Shown: positions 16,415 through 26,120 of the stretch, one piece after another
How positions within the stretch are numbered: position 1 is the stretch's first letter
Layout: every line of letters starts with the position of its first letter
Assembly (NCBI GenBank): GCA_050248275.1
Contig: JBFWSR010000001.1
Coordinates: 186,001-250,000 of the forward strand
Reading direction: 5' to 3'
DNA from: CAILZL01 sp050248275
GTDB taxonomy: Bacteria > Pseudomonadota > Gammaproteobacteria > Steroidobacterales > Steroidobacteraceae
DNA length: 64,000 bases
The notes under the pieces: model-generated
Databases searched by the model: none
Seen by the model: the letters and a program-made list of their open reading frames with translations, nothing else
Told to the model about the DNA's origin: nothing
Program-made: the position numbers and the translations under genes

Positions 16415-16993
16415 TCAAGCTGCAAACATGACCAAGCCACTGACCGCCAGCGCAGCGCCGGTCCAGCGCACATACCGCTGCTGCTGATGACGCACCAGAC
16501 GTTGCGCCAGCATGAAACCCAGACCATGCAAAGTCAGGGTGCTCAGCGCAAAGCCGGTCATGTAGTGCAACGCATGGTTTTGTAACGGCGCTTCTGCACC
16601 GTGTGCATAGCCGTGAAACATGGCAAACCCGCCGGTCAATGCCAGGCACACCCAGGCCGGCAACTGCACCGCGCTGGCGATCAGCAGACCCAGCACACAT
16701 ACCGATGCCGCGATGCCTTGTTCCACCGCATTCAGGTGAATGCCCGACATGCCCAGCGCAGCGCCCGTCAGCATCAGGCTGACGAAGCTTGCCGGCACCA
16801 GCCACCGCATGCGCCCCTGCATCTGCGCCGCCCACATGCCTACCGCGAGCATGGCGGCCACATGATCCATACCGAGCCATGGGTGCATCACGCCTGCTGC
16901 AAAGCCTTCGTTCAGCACATGTCCGGGATGCGCTGACGCCAATGCAGGCAGAGTAAGTGTCAATACAGCTAGCAAGCATCGTCGAGCTTTCAT
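16415..16993 (-). CDS. HupE/UreJ family nickel permease-like protein
   Basis: A 192-residue membrane protein with a cleavable-looking signal (LLAVLTLTLPALASA) followed by HPGHVLNEGFAAGVMHPWLGMDHVAAM, the His/Asp-rich HupE/UreJ motif (HPxxGxDH), and about six hydrophobic segments. HupE/UreJ proteins are thought to import nickel or cobalt; here, lodged between ureF and ureG, nickel for urease is the natural substrate. Nine bases separate it from ureF. A second His cluster (FHGYAHGAE) lies in a later helix. Confidence 0.93.
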   Translation of the reverse strand: MKARRCLLAVLTLTLPALASAHPGHVLNEGFAAGVMHPWLGMDHVAAMLAVGMWAAQMQGRMRWLVPASFVSLMLTGAALGMSGIHLNAVEQGIAASVCVLGLLIASAVQLPAWVCLALTGGFAMFHGYAHGAEAPLQNHALHYMTGFALSTLTLHGLGFMLAQRLVRHQQQRYVRWTGAALAVSGLVMFAA

Positions 16994-17002
16994 GGTGAAC
17001 TC

Positions 17003-17689
17003 CTAGGATCGGAACAAACGAGTGTATTGGGTTTCATGCCAGGCGCTGGCCATGCCTTGCAAAGGCGTGGCCACACCAATGTCATCATCGGTGAGCGACA
17101 GGGCCTGATCGACAATCGCGGGGATCTTCAGCAGCAGATCGTTGAGTATTCGCTGCCCCGCCGATTGGCCCAGTGGTAACAATTTCACGGCGGCCAGCAC
17201 CTGGTTTTCACACCATGCCCAGACATAGGCGGTGGCTGCCTGCGTATGGGTGAGATGCCAATGACTGGCCGCCAGCGCGAACAAACAGGCGTAACTGGCA
17301 TCGACATCCCGGGTCCATTCGGCAGCCGCGTTGATTTGCAGCGAGACCAGCACCTTGGCCAGCGAACGCCCCAGATGCCGCTCTTCGGCACGCAGTTCTT
17401 CGGTCTCACGCGAGGCCAGCAGATAACTACTCCAGTAGCGCGCGCGATCTGCATCATTACCGCTCCAGGCGGCATACATGCGCAGCAACAACGGTACATC
17501 CAGCGTGCCTACTGCATGCGTCGCCACCCCACACACCCAGTCGAAGGTGCTGTCTTCATCCTGCACCCAGCCCATGTGCGCCGCGTATTCCAGTCCCTGC
17601 GAAAAGTTGTATGCGCCAATCGGCAGCGCCGGACTGACCAATTGGCACAGCCGCAACATCGCCAGGGAATTTGCCGATGAATCAAGCAT
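17003..17689 (-). CDS. ureF: Urease accessory protein UreF
   Basis: All-helical urease chaperone that bridges UreD and UreG. The 228-residue reading from ATG 17689 has LVSPALPIGAYNFSQGLE near the N-terminus, the defining UreF motif, then helices with SRETEELRAEER and the C-terminal RLFRS. An upstream in-frame extension exists but runs through ureE and is not family-like. It overlaps the end of ureE by eight bases, indicating translational coupling. Confidence 0.95.
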   Translation of the reverse strand: MLDSSANSLAMLRLCQLVSPALPIGAYNFSQGLEYAAHMGWVQDEDSTFDWVCGVATHAVGTLDVPLLLRMYAAWSGNDADRARYWSSYLLASRETEELRAEERHLGRSLAKVLVSLQINAAAEWTRDVDASYACLFALAASHWHLTHTQAATAYVWAWCENQVLAAVKLLPLGQSAGQRILNDLLLKIPAIVDQALSLTDDDIGVATPLQGMASAWHETQYTRLFRS

Positions 17690-18176
17690 GGCTGTGCGGA
17701 TGCTGCGGACTGAGGACAAAGGAATGATGATGCGTATTGCCCGCGCCTGAGTGTGCATAAGCGCCCGCTTCGGGCTCGAAGGGCAGTTCTTCAGTGGCAA
17801 CACTGAAGCCGAGACCACGCACCATGTCGTCAAGCACATGATCGTGCAGATAGCGTAGCCAGCCAGTGCCAACCTGTACCGAGATATGACGATTGCCCAG
17901 ATGATAGGCAGCCCGCGCCAGTTGCCAGGGATCGACAGCCGAGACCACGGAAACCGTTTCCGCTGCGGCCACCACTTCAACAACGCGGCCATCGCTGGCC
18001 AGCAGACAATCGCCGCCGCGTAACAACGTACCGCGTTCCAGCATCAAACCGGCCTCTTCGCCGGTATCCAGTTTGGCGAGCAGACGGCTTTTCTGACGCG
18101 ACTCAAACGGCAGGGTCAGCCGCGCCTGTGCCGGGCGAGGCTCAGTCAACCGTTGTGTAATGGCCAGCAATGTCAT
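17682..18176 (-). CDS. ureE: Urease nickel metallochaperone UreE
   Basis: Nickel-binding dimeric chaperone. The 164 residues have the N-terminal peptide-binding domain (LTLPFESRQKSR, then RGTLLRGGDCLLASDGRVV) and the C-terminal metal-binding domain with AAYHLGNRHISVQV and a His-rich tail (THHHSF...PQHPHSHA) that can bind extra nickel. It starts 21 bases after ureC and overlaps ureF. Length is within the family range. Confidence 0.95.
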   Translation of the reverse strand: MTLLAITQRLTEPRPAQARLTLPFESRQKSRLLAKLDTGEEAGLMLERGTLLRGGDCLLASDGRVVEVVAAAETVSVVSAVDPWQLARAAYHLGNRHISVQVGTGWLRYLHDHVLDDMVRGLGFSVATEELPFEPEAGAYAHSGAGNTHHHSFVLSPQHPHSHA

Positions 18177-18197
18177 GTAAGCATCTATCTCTGTTTG

Positions 18198-19901
18198 TCA
18201 AAACAAAAAATATCGTTGTGCCAGGGGCAACACCCTGGCTGGCTCGCAAGTCAGCAACTGGCCATCGGCGCGCACTTCATAGGTCTGTGCATCCACGTCG
18301 ATGTGCGGCTGATAGTCATTCAATACCAGATCTTTCTTGCGAATGCTGCGCGTGCCTTGAACTGCAACCAGTCGCTTCTTCAAGCCCAACCTGTCCGCCA
18401 TGCCGCTGTCCAGACCGGCCTGCGACACAAAGCTCACTGAAGTGGCATGACGTGCGCCGCCGAGCGCGCCGAACATGGGGCGGAAATGCACCGGCTGCGG
18501 CGTTGGGATCGACGCATTGGCATCGCCCATCGGCGCCGCGACGATCATGCCGCCCTTGATGATCATGGCCGCCTTGGCGCCGAAGAATGCGGGACGCCAC
18601 AGCACGATGTCCGCCAGCTTGCCGGTTTCAATCGAACCGACTTCATGGGCAATGCCATGCGTCAGCGCCGGATTGATGCTGTACTTGGCCACGTAGCGAC
18701 GCACGCGATAGTTGTCGTTGCGCGCCGAGTCCTGCGGCAGCGCGCCACGCTGCACTTTCATCTTGTGCGCGGTCTGCCAACTGCGGGTAATCACTTCACC
18801 CACGCGACCCATGGCCTGCGAGTCGGAAGAGATCATCGAAAACGCGCCCAGATCGTGCAGGATGTCTTCGGCGGCAATGGTCTCGCGCCGTATGCGCGAT
18901 TCGGCAAAGGCCACGTCTTCGGCGATGCCGGGATCGAGATGATGGCAGACCATCAACATGTCCAGATGTTCGTCGATGGTATTGATGGTGTAAGGCCGCG
19001 TCGGATTGGTGGATGACGGCAGCACATTGGCTTCGCCGCAGATCTTGATGATGTCGGGCGCATGGCCTCCACCCGCGCCTTCGGTGTGATAGGTGTGAAT
19101 GGCGCGGCCCTTGATGGCGGCGATGGTATCTTCGACGAAGCCAGACTCGTTGAGGGTGTCGGTATGAATAGCCACCTGCACATCATATTTGTCGGCGACG
19201 CCCAGACAGCAATCAATCGCGGCCGGTGTCGTGCCCCAGTCTTCATGCAGCTTCAGACCAATCACGCCGGCTTCGACCTGCTCGACCAGCGCTTCCGGCA
19301 ACGAAGCATTACCCTTCCCCGTGAGACCGAAATTCATCGGCAGATCTTCCAGCGCCTGATACATGCGCTCGATGTACCACACGCCAGATGTACAGGTGGT
19401 GGCGTTGGTGCCCGCTGCCGGACCCGTGCCGCCGCCAATCATGGTGGTCACGCCGGACATCAGTGCTTCCTCCACCTGCTGCGGACAGATGAAGTGAATA
19501 TGCGAATCGATGCCGCCCGGGGTGGCGATCAGCCCTTCACCGGCGATCACTTCGGTGCCGGGACCGATGGTGAGGGTAATGCCCGGCTGCACATCGGGAT
19601 TGCCCGCCTTGCCGATGCCGACGATGCGACCGGCCTTCAAACCGATGTCGGCTTTGACGATGCCCCAGTGATCCACAATCAGTGCATTGGTAATCACAGT
19701 GTCCATCACTCCGGCTGCGCCCCGCTGACTCTGGCCCATGCCGTCTCGAATGACTTTGCCGCCGCCAAACTTCACTTCTTCGCCGTAGATGGTAAAGTCC
19801 TTTTCGACTTCAATGATGAGTTCGGTATCGCCCAGGCGAACGCGATCGCCGGTGGTGGGACCGAACATTTCTACGTAGGCGCGTCGATCCATTCTGGTCA
19901 T
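18198..19901 (-). CDS. ureC: Urease alpha (catalytic) subunit
   Basis: Catalytic subunit of the di-nickel amidohydrolase that splits urea to ammonia and carbamate. All expected ligands are visible: the HIHFICPQQ pair of His, the carbamylated Lys in GLKLHEDWG with its neighbouring His, VAIHTDTLNESGF, HTYHTEGAGGGHAPD, the flap His in MVCHHLD, and the Asp in SSDSQAMGRVGE. At 567 residues it has standard length. Its ATG overlaps the ureB stop (ATGA). There is no truncation or frame damage, so the urease should be active. Confidence 0.98.
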   Translation of the reverse strand: MTRMDRRAYVEMFGPTTGDRVRLGDTELIIEVEKDFTIYGEEVKFGGGKVIRDGMGQSQRGAAGVMDTVITNALIVDHWGIVKADIGLKAGRIVGIGKAGNPDVQPGITLTIGPGTEVIAGEGLIATPGGIDSHIHFICPQQVEEALMSGVTTMIGGGTGPAAGTNATTCTSGVWYIERMYQALEDLPMNFGLTGKGNASLPEALVEQVEAGVIGLKLHEDWGTTPAAIDCCLGVADKYDVQVAIHTDTLNESGFVEDTIAAIKGRAIHTYHTEGAGGGHAPDIIKICGEANVLPSSTNPTRPYTINTIDEHLDMLMVCHHLDPGIAEDVAFAESRIRRETIAAEDILHDLGAFSMISSDSQAMGRVGEVITRSWQTAHKMKVQRGALPQDSARNDNYRVRRYVAKYSINPALTHGIAHEVGSIETGKLADIVLWRPAFFGAKAAMIIKGGMIVAAPMGDANASIPTPQPVHFRPMFGALGGARHATSVSFVSQAGLDSGMADRLGLKKRLVAVQGTRSIRKKDLVLNDYQPHIDVDAQTYEVRADGQLLTCEPARVLPLAQRYFLF

Positions 19902-20203
19902 AGCGATCCCATCACTTTCTGCTGAAAACCATACACCTTGCGGTCACCGGCATAACTCACCAGCTCCACTTCGCGGGTCTGGCCGGGCTCGAAACGCACT
20001 GCCGTGCCGGAAGCAATGTTCAAGCGAAAGCCTCTGGTTCTGGCGCGATCAAACTGCAGGGCGTTGTTGGTTTCGAAGAAGTGGTAGTGCGAGCCCACTT
20101 GTATGGGCCGATCGCCGGTGTTGGCCACCTGTACCTTGACGGTGTCGCGACCGACATTGAGTTCGATCGCGCCGGGTTCGATGAAGTATTCGCCGGGAAT
20201 CAT
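19898..20203 (-). CDS. ureB: Urease beta subunit
   Basis: Structural beta subunit. The 101 residues start MIPGEYFIEPGAIELN and include QVGSHYHFFETNNALQFDR and YAGDRKVYGFQQKVMG, all characteristic of UreB. It is separate from ureA and ureC, as in most bacterial ureases, with an ATGA overlap into ureC and 23 bases after ureA. Confidence 0.97.
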   Translation of the reverse strand: MIPGEYFIEPGAIELNVGRDTVKVQVANTGDRPIQVGSHYHFFETNNALQFDRARTRGFRLNIASGTAVRFEPGQTREVELVSYAGDRKVYGFQQKVMGSL

Positions 20204-20226
20204 GTGTGCGCCTCAGACGATGGCCA

Positions 20227-20529
20227 TCAAACAATCGGTTGATGCACGGTCACCAGCTTGGTGCCGTCAGGGAAGGTGGCTTCCACCTGCACTTCCGGAA
20301 TCAATTCGGCAATGCCATCCATCACATCATTGCGACTCAGTAAAGTGGCGCCATAACTCATCAGCTCGGCCACCGTGCGGCCATCGCGTGCGCCTTCCAT
20401 GATGGCTGCCGAAATGTAGGCGACCGCTTCCGGATAATTGAGCTTCAGACCACGCGCCTTGCGCCGTTCGGCGAGCAGTGCCGCCGTAAACAGCAGCAAC
20501 TTGTCTTTTTCTCGTGGCGTTAATTCCAT
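20227..20529 (-). CDS. ureA: Urease gamma subunit
   Basis: Structural gamma subunit, 100 residues: MELTPREKDKLLLFTAALLAERRKARGLKLNYPEA in the N-terminal half and EVQVEATFPDGTKLVTVHQPI at the end, both diagnostic. Length is the usual 100. It starts 26 bases after the ureD stop and precedes ureB in the same operon. Confidence 0.97.
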   Translation of the reverse strand: MELTPREKDKLLLFTAALLAERRKARGLKLNYPEAVAYISAAIMEGARDGRTVAELMSYGATLLSRNDVMDGIAELIPEVQVEATFPDGTKLVTVHQPIV

Positions 20530-20555
20530 GGTGGCATTCTCTATGTACTCTCAAT

Positions 20556-21386
20556 TTACGTCGCCCAGATGCGCGGTAACACCGGTTGCCGTCCGACAAT
20601 GCGTGGCCGCAGACACTGCCATACCTGCAACAGCCAGTAACGCGCCTCGGCTCCTTCGTCGGCAAGACAACGACACACCAGCACACCATCGACCAGCGTG
20701 CAGCTCACCACTGACTGATCCGGTAACAAGGCGCGCACTGCCTGTACATCGGCCTCGGTGGCCGGATAGGCCAGCAAGGTGCCCAGTGCCTGTCTGCCTT
20801 GCAAGCCCCACCTTGCCTGCTGCATATCGCCGCCGCCAGTGACCTGCAGATGGTCGAGCAACAGCGGCCGTGGACCCAGCCATAACTCGAAACTCTGACG
20901 CAGCGAACCGCTGACAAAGGGTTCATTGCCGGCACGTCGGCCGTAGCAAGTGATCTCCCAGCCAATGAAACGTGACGCGGCGTCCAGCTCGATGCGAGTG
21001 CTGCTGCGCGCCTGTGCTTCATTGAAGAAAATGGTTTCCTGCGGCAACCATTCCAGCGTCGCACCCTGCACCGCCAAGCGCTGGTCGAGCGTGGCAGTGC
21101 GGCCAGGCAGCGCCCGGTAAAACTTGGTGGCCGCCGGCGTGGTGATGACAGCATGACTGCCGGCATCGAGCTGTCCCTGCAACTGCAACTGATCGCCCCC
21201 GGCGATGCCGCCCGGCGGATGAATCACATATACATGACACACCTCGTTCTCCGGATAAAACGGGCGCTGCACCAGCAGCGGCCCCACATGCCTGCGAGCT
21301 GTCAGCACCGTGCGGCCACCCTGCGCCGCAAAGCGCAACTGCAAATGCGCCTGCCAGGAAACCGGATTGAGCAATGCCGAATTCAT
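20556..21386 (-). CDS. ureD: Urease accessory protein UreD
   Basis: Scaffold that binds apo-urease for nickel insertion with UreF and UreG. The 276-residue reading from ATG 21386 (MNSALLNPVSWQAHLQLRFA) has HVGPLLVQRPFYPE, VIHPPGGIAGGDQL, TTPAATKFYR and the later WEITCYGRRAGNEPF, all UreD landmarks. A start 11 codons upstream (21419) would overlap urtE and gives non-family sequence. It is the first urease gene after urtE, 29 bases downstream. Confidence 0.95.
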   Translation of the reverse strand: MNSALLNPVSWQAHLQLRFAAQGGRTVLTARRHVGPLLVQRPFYPENEVCHVYVIHPPGGIAGGDQLQLQGQLDAGSHAVITTPAATKFYRALPGRTATLDQRLAVQGATLEWLPQETIFFNEAQARSSTRIELDAASRFIGWEITCYGRRAGNEPFVSGSLRQSFELWLGPRPLLLDHLQVTGGGDMQQARWGLQGRQALGTLLAYPATEADVQAVRALLPDQSVVSCTLVDGVLVCRCLADEGAEARYWLLQVWQCLRPRIVGRQPVLPRIWAT

Positions 21387-21415
21387 GTGGCGATGATACG
21401 CACACGCGCACCACC

Positions 21416-22111
<696 letters not shown>

Positions 22112-22130
22112 GCGAGCACCCATTGGGCTG

Positions 22131-22194
22131 TGCAGGCTGGGTGCCGCACCCAGCACTTGAATCCGTAGATGCCGGGCGCGGCATCCAGCCTGCG
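22131..22194. repeat. REP-like inverted pair between urtD and urtE
   Basis: Unit C (22131-22154) contains the hairpin GCTGGGTG-CCG-CACCCAGC preceded by TGCAG. Unit B (22168-22194) contains GATGCC...GGCATC followed by CAGCCTGC. Unit C in reverse complement aligns with unit B and with the copy at 4978-5004 around TGCYGGGYGCGGCAYC...CCTGC. Opposed copies around a short spacer resemble a BIME-type pair. Confidence 0.65.
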
Positions 22195-22216
22195 AAGATA
22201 GCCACCCATCGTGCAA

Positions 22217-23041
22217 TCACTCACCGAGGTACACCTCTTTGACCCTGGCATTGTTCTGCACCTCATCCATGCTGCCTTCGGCCAGCACATGACCTTCGTG
22301 CAACACCGTGACCGTCCTGGCAATGGAACGCACAAACTCCATGTCGTGCTCGACCACCACCACCGAGTGCTTGCCGGCAAGCGAAGTCAGCAACTCGGCG
22401 GTACGTTCGGTTTCCTGTGGCGTCATGCCGGCCACAGGTTCATCGACCAGCAACAACTGTGGGTCCTGCATCAGCAACATGCCGATTTCCAGCCATTGCT
22501 TCTGGCCATGCGACAGCGCGCCGGCGCGTCGCTGGACATGTTCCTGCAAATTGATGATTTGCAGCACGTCGTCGATGCGCTCGCGTTGCGCCTTGCTCAA
22601 TCGTACATGCATGGTCGGCCACACTGACTTGGTGCCGGTCATGGCCAGTTCGAGATTTTCAAACACGCTGTGATGTTCGAACACCGTGGGTTTCTGGAAC
22701 TTGCGGCCAATGCCGGCTTGCGCAATTTCCGGCTCGGTCATTTCCAGCAGGTTCATCGTCTGACCGAAATAAGCCGTACCGCTGTCAGGGCGGGTCTTGC
22801 CGGTGATCACGTCCATCATGGTGGTCTTGCCGGCGCCATTGGGTCCGATGATGCAGCGCAGCTCGCCCACGTTGATGTACAGCGTCAATGCATTCAATGC
22901 GCGGAAACCATCGAAGCTCACCGTGATGTCTTCGAGATACAGAATGGTTTCGTGTGAAATGTCCAGACCTTCAGGACGGCTGCGCCTGTCAGGACCCAGC
23001 CAGCGCCGGAACGGCCGCTTGAACAATGCAGCCGCGTTCAT
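22217..23041 (-). CDS. urtD: Urea ABC transporter ATPase UrtD
   Basis: The second ATPase of the urea importer, 274 residues from ATG 23041. The N-terminal 40 residues precede ILYLEDITVSFDGFRAL. Walker A is GPNGAGKTT, followed by GRKFQKPTVFEHHSVFENL (the LivG/UrtD insert), signature LSHGQKQWLEIGMLL, Walker B LLLVDEPVAGMTPQET and VVVVEHDMEFV. The HGQKQWLE form of the signature is typical of UrtD. Its ATG overlaps the urtC stop (ATGA). Confidence 0.95.
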   Translation of the reverse strand: MNAAALFKRPFRRWLGPDRRSRPEGLDISHETILYLEDITVSFDGFRALNALTLYINVGELRCIIGPNGAGKTTMMDVITGKTRPDSGTAYFGQTMNLLEMTEPEIAQAGIGRKFQKPTVFEHHSVFENLELAMTGTKSVWPTMHVRLSKAQRERIDDVLQIINLQEHVQRRAGALSHGQKQWLEIGMLLMQDPQLLLVDEPVAGMTPQETERTAELLTSLAGKHSVVVVEHDMEFVRSIARTVTVLHEGHVLAEGSMDEVQNNARVKEVYLGE

Positions 23042-24180
23042 GCGCGCTCCTTCTGCTTGTTGAGCAGACCGGCTACGCCGTGCGGCAGAAACAGAGTGGC
23101 CAGCACAAACAGCGCACCCAGTGCGTACAACCAGAACTCGGGCAATGCCGCCGTGAAGTAGGTTTTGGCGTAGTTCACCAGCAAGGCGCCAAGCACCGCG
23201 CCCCACAAGGTGCCGCGACCGCCTACTGCCACCCAGATGACCACTTCGATGGAGTTGATGGGTGCGAATTCGCTGGGGTTGATGATGCCCACCTGCGGCA
23301 CATACAACGCCCCGGCAATGCCCGCGAGAATCGCCGAGAAAGTAAACAGCCATACCTTGTAGGATTCGACGCGATAACCGATGAACCGTGTGCGACTTTC
23401 CGCATCGCGAATCGCCGCCACCACCCGGCCGGCGCGCGAGGCGACAATGTAGCGGCAGGCCACATAGGCGAGCATCAGCGCCGCTACCGTACATACAAAC
23501 AATACGATGCGGGCTCCTGGCCTGGACAAATCAAAGCCCAGCAGATCCTTGAAGTCAGTAAAGCCGTTGTTGCCGCCAAAACCCATGTCGTTGCGGAAGA
23601 ACGCCAGCATCAGCGCATAGGTCAGCGCCTGGGTGATGATGGACAGATACACGCCGGTCACTCGCGAACGGAAGGCAAACCAGCCGAACAGAAAGGCCAG
23701 CAAACCCGGCACCAGCATCACCATCAGCATGGCGAACCAGAACATGTCCATGCCATGCCAGAACCATGGCAGTTCCTTGTAATTCAGGAACACCATGAAG
23801 TCAGGCAGAACGGGATCGCCGTACACGCCACGCGTGCCAATCTGTCGCATCAGATACATGCCCATGGCATAGCCACCCAGCGAGAAGAATGCTGCATGCC
23901 CCAGCGACAGAATGCCGCAGTAACCCCACACCAGGTCCACCGCAATCGCCAGAATGGCGTAGCAGAGATACTTGCCCACCAGCGTGACCGTGTAACTCGA
24001 CAGGTGCAGCGCCGAACCATCGGGTACGGCCAGATGCAGAATCGGCACCAGCACACCCACGATCAGCAACAGTCCCAGCAATACCTGTCCGGCACGATCG
24101 CTGCGCATTACCTGCAGTAACCCGCTTTCTCCTGGCAGCGCCACTGTCTTGCTGGAGGAATCAACCGCCACGGCATTCAT
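23038..24180 (-). CDS. urtC: Urea ABC transporter permease UrtC
   Basis: LivM-type inner-membrane permease of 380 residues with about ten hydrophobic segments, including VDLVWGYCGILSLGHAAFFSLGGYAMGMYLM and the EAA-like stretch VIAAIRDAESRTRFIGYRVESYKVWLFTFSA. ATG 24180 is preferred because GAGGGG lies five bases before it; a GTG at 24186 is in frame but would overlap that ribosome binding site. It is three bases beyond the urtB stop. Confidence 0.94.
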   Translation of the reverse strand: MNAVAVDSSSKTVALPGESGLLQVMRSDRAGQVLLGLLLIVGVLVPILHLAVPDGSALHLSSYTVTLVGKYLCYAILAIAVDLVWGYCGILSLGHAAFFSLGGYAMGMYLMRQIGTRGVYGDPVLPDFMVFLNYKELPWFWHGMDMFWFAMLMVMLVPGLLAFLFGWFAFRSRVTGVYLSIITQALTYALMLAFFRNDMGFGGNNGFTDFKDLLGFDLSRPGARIVLFVCTVAALMLAYVACRYIVASRAGRVVAAIRDAESRTRFIGYRVESYKVWLFTFSAILAGIAGALYVPQVGIINPSEFAPINSIEVVIWVAVGGRGTLWGAVLGALLVNYAKTYFTAALPEFWLYALGALFVLATLFLPHGVAGLLNKQKERA

Positions 24181-24182
24181 AC

Positions 24183-25823
24183 TCACCCCTCAGCCGCGCG
24201 GCCTTTCTGCGGGAACAGTCCGCGTGGCCGACGTTGAATGAACAGGATCAAAAAGATCAGCACGAAGATCTTGGCGAGCACCGCGCCTGCCCACGGTTCC
24301 AGCAACTTGTTAACCACACCCAGCGACATGCCGCTGATCAACGTACCCCACAAATTGCCCACGCCCCCGAATACCACCACCATGAACGAATCGACGATGT
24401 ATTGCTGACCCAGATTGGGCCCCACATTGGTCAATTGACTCAACGCCACGCCTGCGACACCGGCAATGCCCGAGCCCAGACCGAAGGTCATGGCATCCAC
24501 CCAGTCGGTGCGAATGCCCATGGCCCTGGCCATGGCGCGATTCTGCGATACTGCACGCACATTCAGACCCAGCGTGGTGCGCTTGAGGATGATCAGCAAT
24601 GCCGCGAAAACCAGCGCGGTGAACAACACCACGTACAGGCGGTTGAACGTGAGCGAGAAGGCATCGTTGATCTGCCACGACCCCGCCATCCACTGCGGCG
24701 TTTCCACCGGACGATTGTTGGCAGTGAACACATCGCGCACGATCTGCTGCAATATCAAACTCACGCCAAAGGTGGCCAGCAGGGTTTCCAGTGGCCGGCC
24801 ATACAGAAAACGCACCATGCCACGCTCGATCAGCACACCCACCAGCCCCGATACAATGAAAGCCGCGGGAATGGCGACGAAGATCGAAATGCCGATGTGA
24901 TTGGGCATCAGCAATTGCACTACATAGGTGGTGTAGGCACCGAGCATCATCAGTTCACCATGCGCCATGTTGATCACGCCCATCACACCGAAGGTGATGG
25001 CCAGACCAATCGCTGACAGCACCAGCACCGAACCCAGACTGAGACCGAAGAACATGGTTTCACCGGCGCTGTACAGGCTGCGCTTGCTCTCGATCTTATC
25101 CAGCAACTTGCGCGCCGCCAGTCGCACGCTGACATCCGGTTCGCTATAGGAACCATCATCGTTTGCCGTCACCATCTGCATCAAGCGGTTGTACACATCC
25201 GGATTGAGACTGTCCTCCAACGTGTCGATGGCCGCGAGCCGGACAGAGACTCCGGCATTATCGAGATCCACCAGCGCCAGACCAACGCGAATGGCCTCGC
25301 GGACCTTTTCGTTGGTTTCCTTGCCCAGTTGTTCACGCAATACCGCAGTGGATGCATCATCCATCGAACGCAGCATTTCATTGATCGCCGTCAGGCGCGT
25401 TTCCACATTCTTGTCAGCCAGATCGAACTGGGCCACCGCGGCGCGCAGTACCTTGCGCAACTGATTGTTGGTACCGACTTTGTCAAAACCTTCGGCAGCC
25501 ACTGTACCTGCCGCCTGCTGCGTGACTGCATCGGTGAGCTGATAACCTTCTGGCACTTCCGCCACGATGAAAGTTTTCGAGTCGGCGCTGCGTACATACA
25601 AGTTGCCATCGAGAAAAGCCGTCAGCACTTCCTTGGTGCCGGGGGCGTGCAGCCTGAGCAGCTCCTGCACGATGTCCTGTTTGTCGCTGTAACCCGCCTC
25701 GGGCAGTTTGGCCAGGACAGTCGCGAAGTCTTCTTTGACATCAGCCCGCACAACCATGGCGGACAGCAGCAGACCGAGCAGCAACAGAAAGCGTCTGAGC
25801 AGAAGGTTGATTGAGCAGTTCAC
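24183..25823 (-). CDS. urtB: Urea ABC transporter permease UrtB
   Basis: LivH-type permease with a long N-terminal extracytoplasmic region, the usual form of UrtB in proteobacteria. The 546 residues begin with a signal-like segment (RRFLLLLGLLLSAMVVRA), then about 235 mostly helical residues, then the membrane domain from FGLSLGSVLVLSAIGLAITFGVMGVINMAHGELMMLG. GTG at 25823 is the start, with AGGA seven bases upstream. The extension (for example RAAVAQFDLADKNVETRLTAINEML) looks like HEAT-type helical pairs. Confidence 0.93.
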   Translation of the reverse strand: MNCSINLLLRRFLLLLGLLLSAMVVRADVKEDFATVLAKLPEAGYSDKQDIVQELLRLHAPGTKEVLTAFLDGNLYVRSADSKTFIVAEVPEGYQLTDAVTQQAAGTVAAEGFDKVGTNNQLRKVLRAAVAQFDLADKNVETRLTAINEMLRSMDDASTAVLREQLGKETNEKVREAIRVGLALVDLDNAGVSVRLAAIDTLEDSLNPDVYNRLMQMVTANDDGSYSEPDVSVRLAARKLLDKIESKRSLYSAGETMFFGLSLGSVLVLSAIGLAITFGVMGVINMAHGELMMLGAYTTYVVQLLMPNHIGISIFVAIPAAFIVSGLVGVLIERGMVRFLYGRPLETLLATFGVSLILQQIVRDVFTANNRPVETPQWMAGSWQINDAFSLTFNRLYVVLFTALVFAALLIILKRTTLGLNVRAVSQNRAMARAMGIRTDWVDAMTFGLGSGIAGVAGVALSQLTNVGPNLGQQYIVDSFMVVVFGGVGNLWGTLISGMSLGVVNKLLEPWAGAVLAKIFVLIFLILFIQRRPRGLFPQKGRAAEG

Positions 25824-25874
25824 CAGGTAATCCTGCTAGGGCTTGTTAACACTATTGCAATCGCTGCGACGGCG

Positions 25875-25990
25875 GTCAGAATCAGCCAAGACGCGGCGCA
25901 CCGAGCGCGGTGTACTCAACGTACTCAAGCGAGGTGTAACAAAGTCCTGGCTGATTCTGGCCCCGTCCCTTCGGGTTGGGCCCCAAAAGA
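25875..25990. repeat. Structured intergenic element between urtA and urtB
   Basis: This fills most of the 297-bp gap. An 18-bp imperfect inverted repeat (25875-25892 and 25944-25961; 16 of 18 match around CAGAATCAGCC/GGCTGATTCTG) encloses CACCGAGCGCGGTG. It is followed by a hairpin GGCCC...TTCG...GGGCC and AAAAGATGCC. Similar blocks occur as dispersed intergenic repeats in other gammaproteobacteria, from memory. It may set the urtA-to-urtB expression ratio. The remaining bases up to 26120 show nothing recognisable. Confidence 0.55.
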
Positions 25991-26120
25991 TGCCACACAG
26001 CGTTGCTCGTCGTTCATTTGGAATAACTCACTTACTTATTTACGACTCATGAGTCCATGACAACTCACAAGCGACCTGCTTCGTCCATGAAGCAGGCGCA
26101 CGGGTGTCAACGCAAGGTTG

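Noticed and set aside
22217..23494. A urtD protein with 150 extra N-terminal residues
   Set aside because: The extra part is read through urtC in another frame; ATG 23041 overlapping the urtC stop gives the family length.
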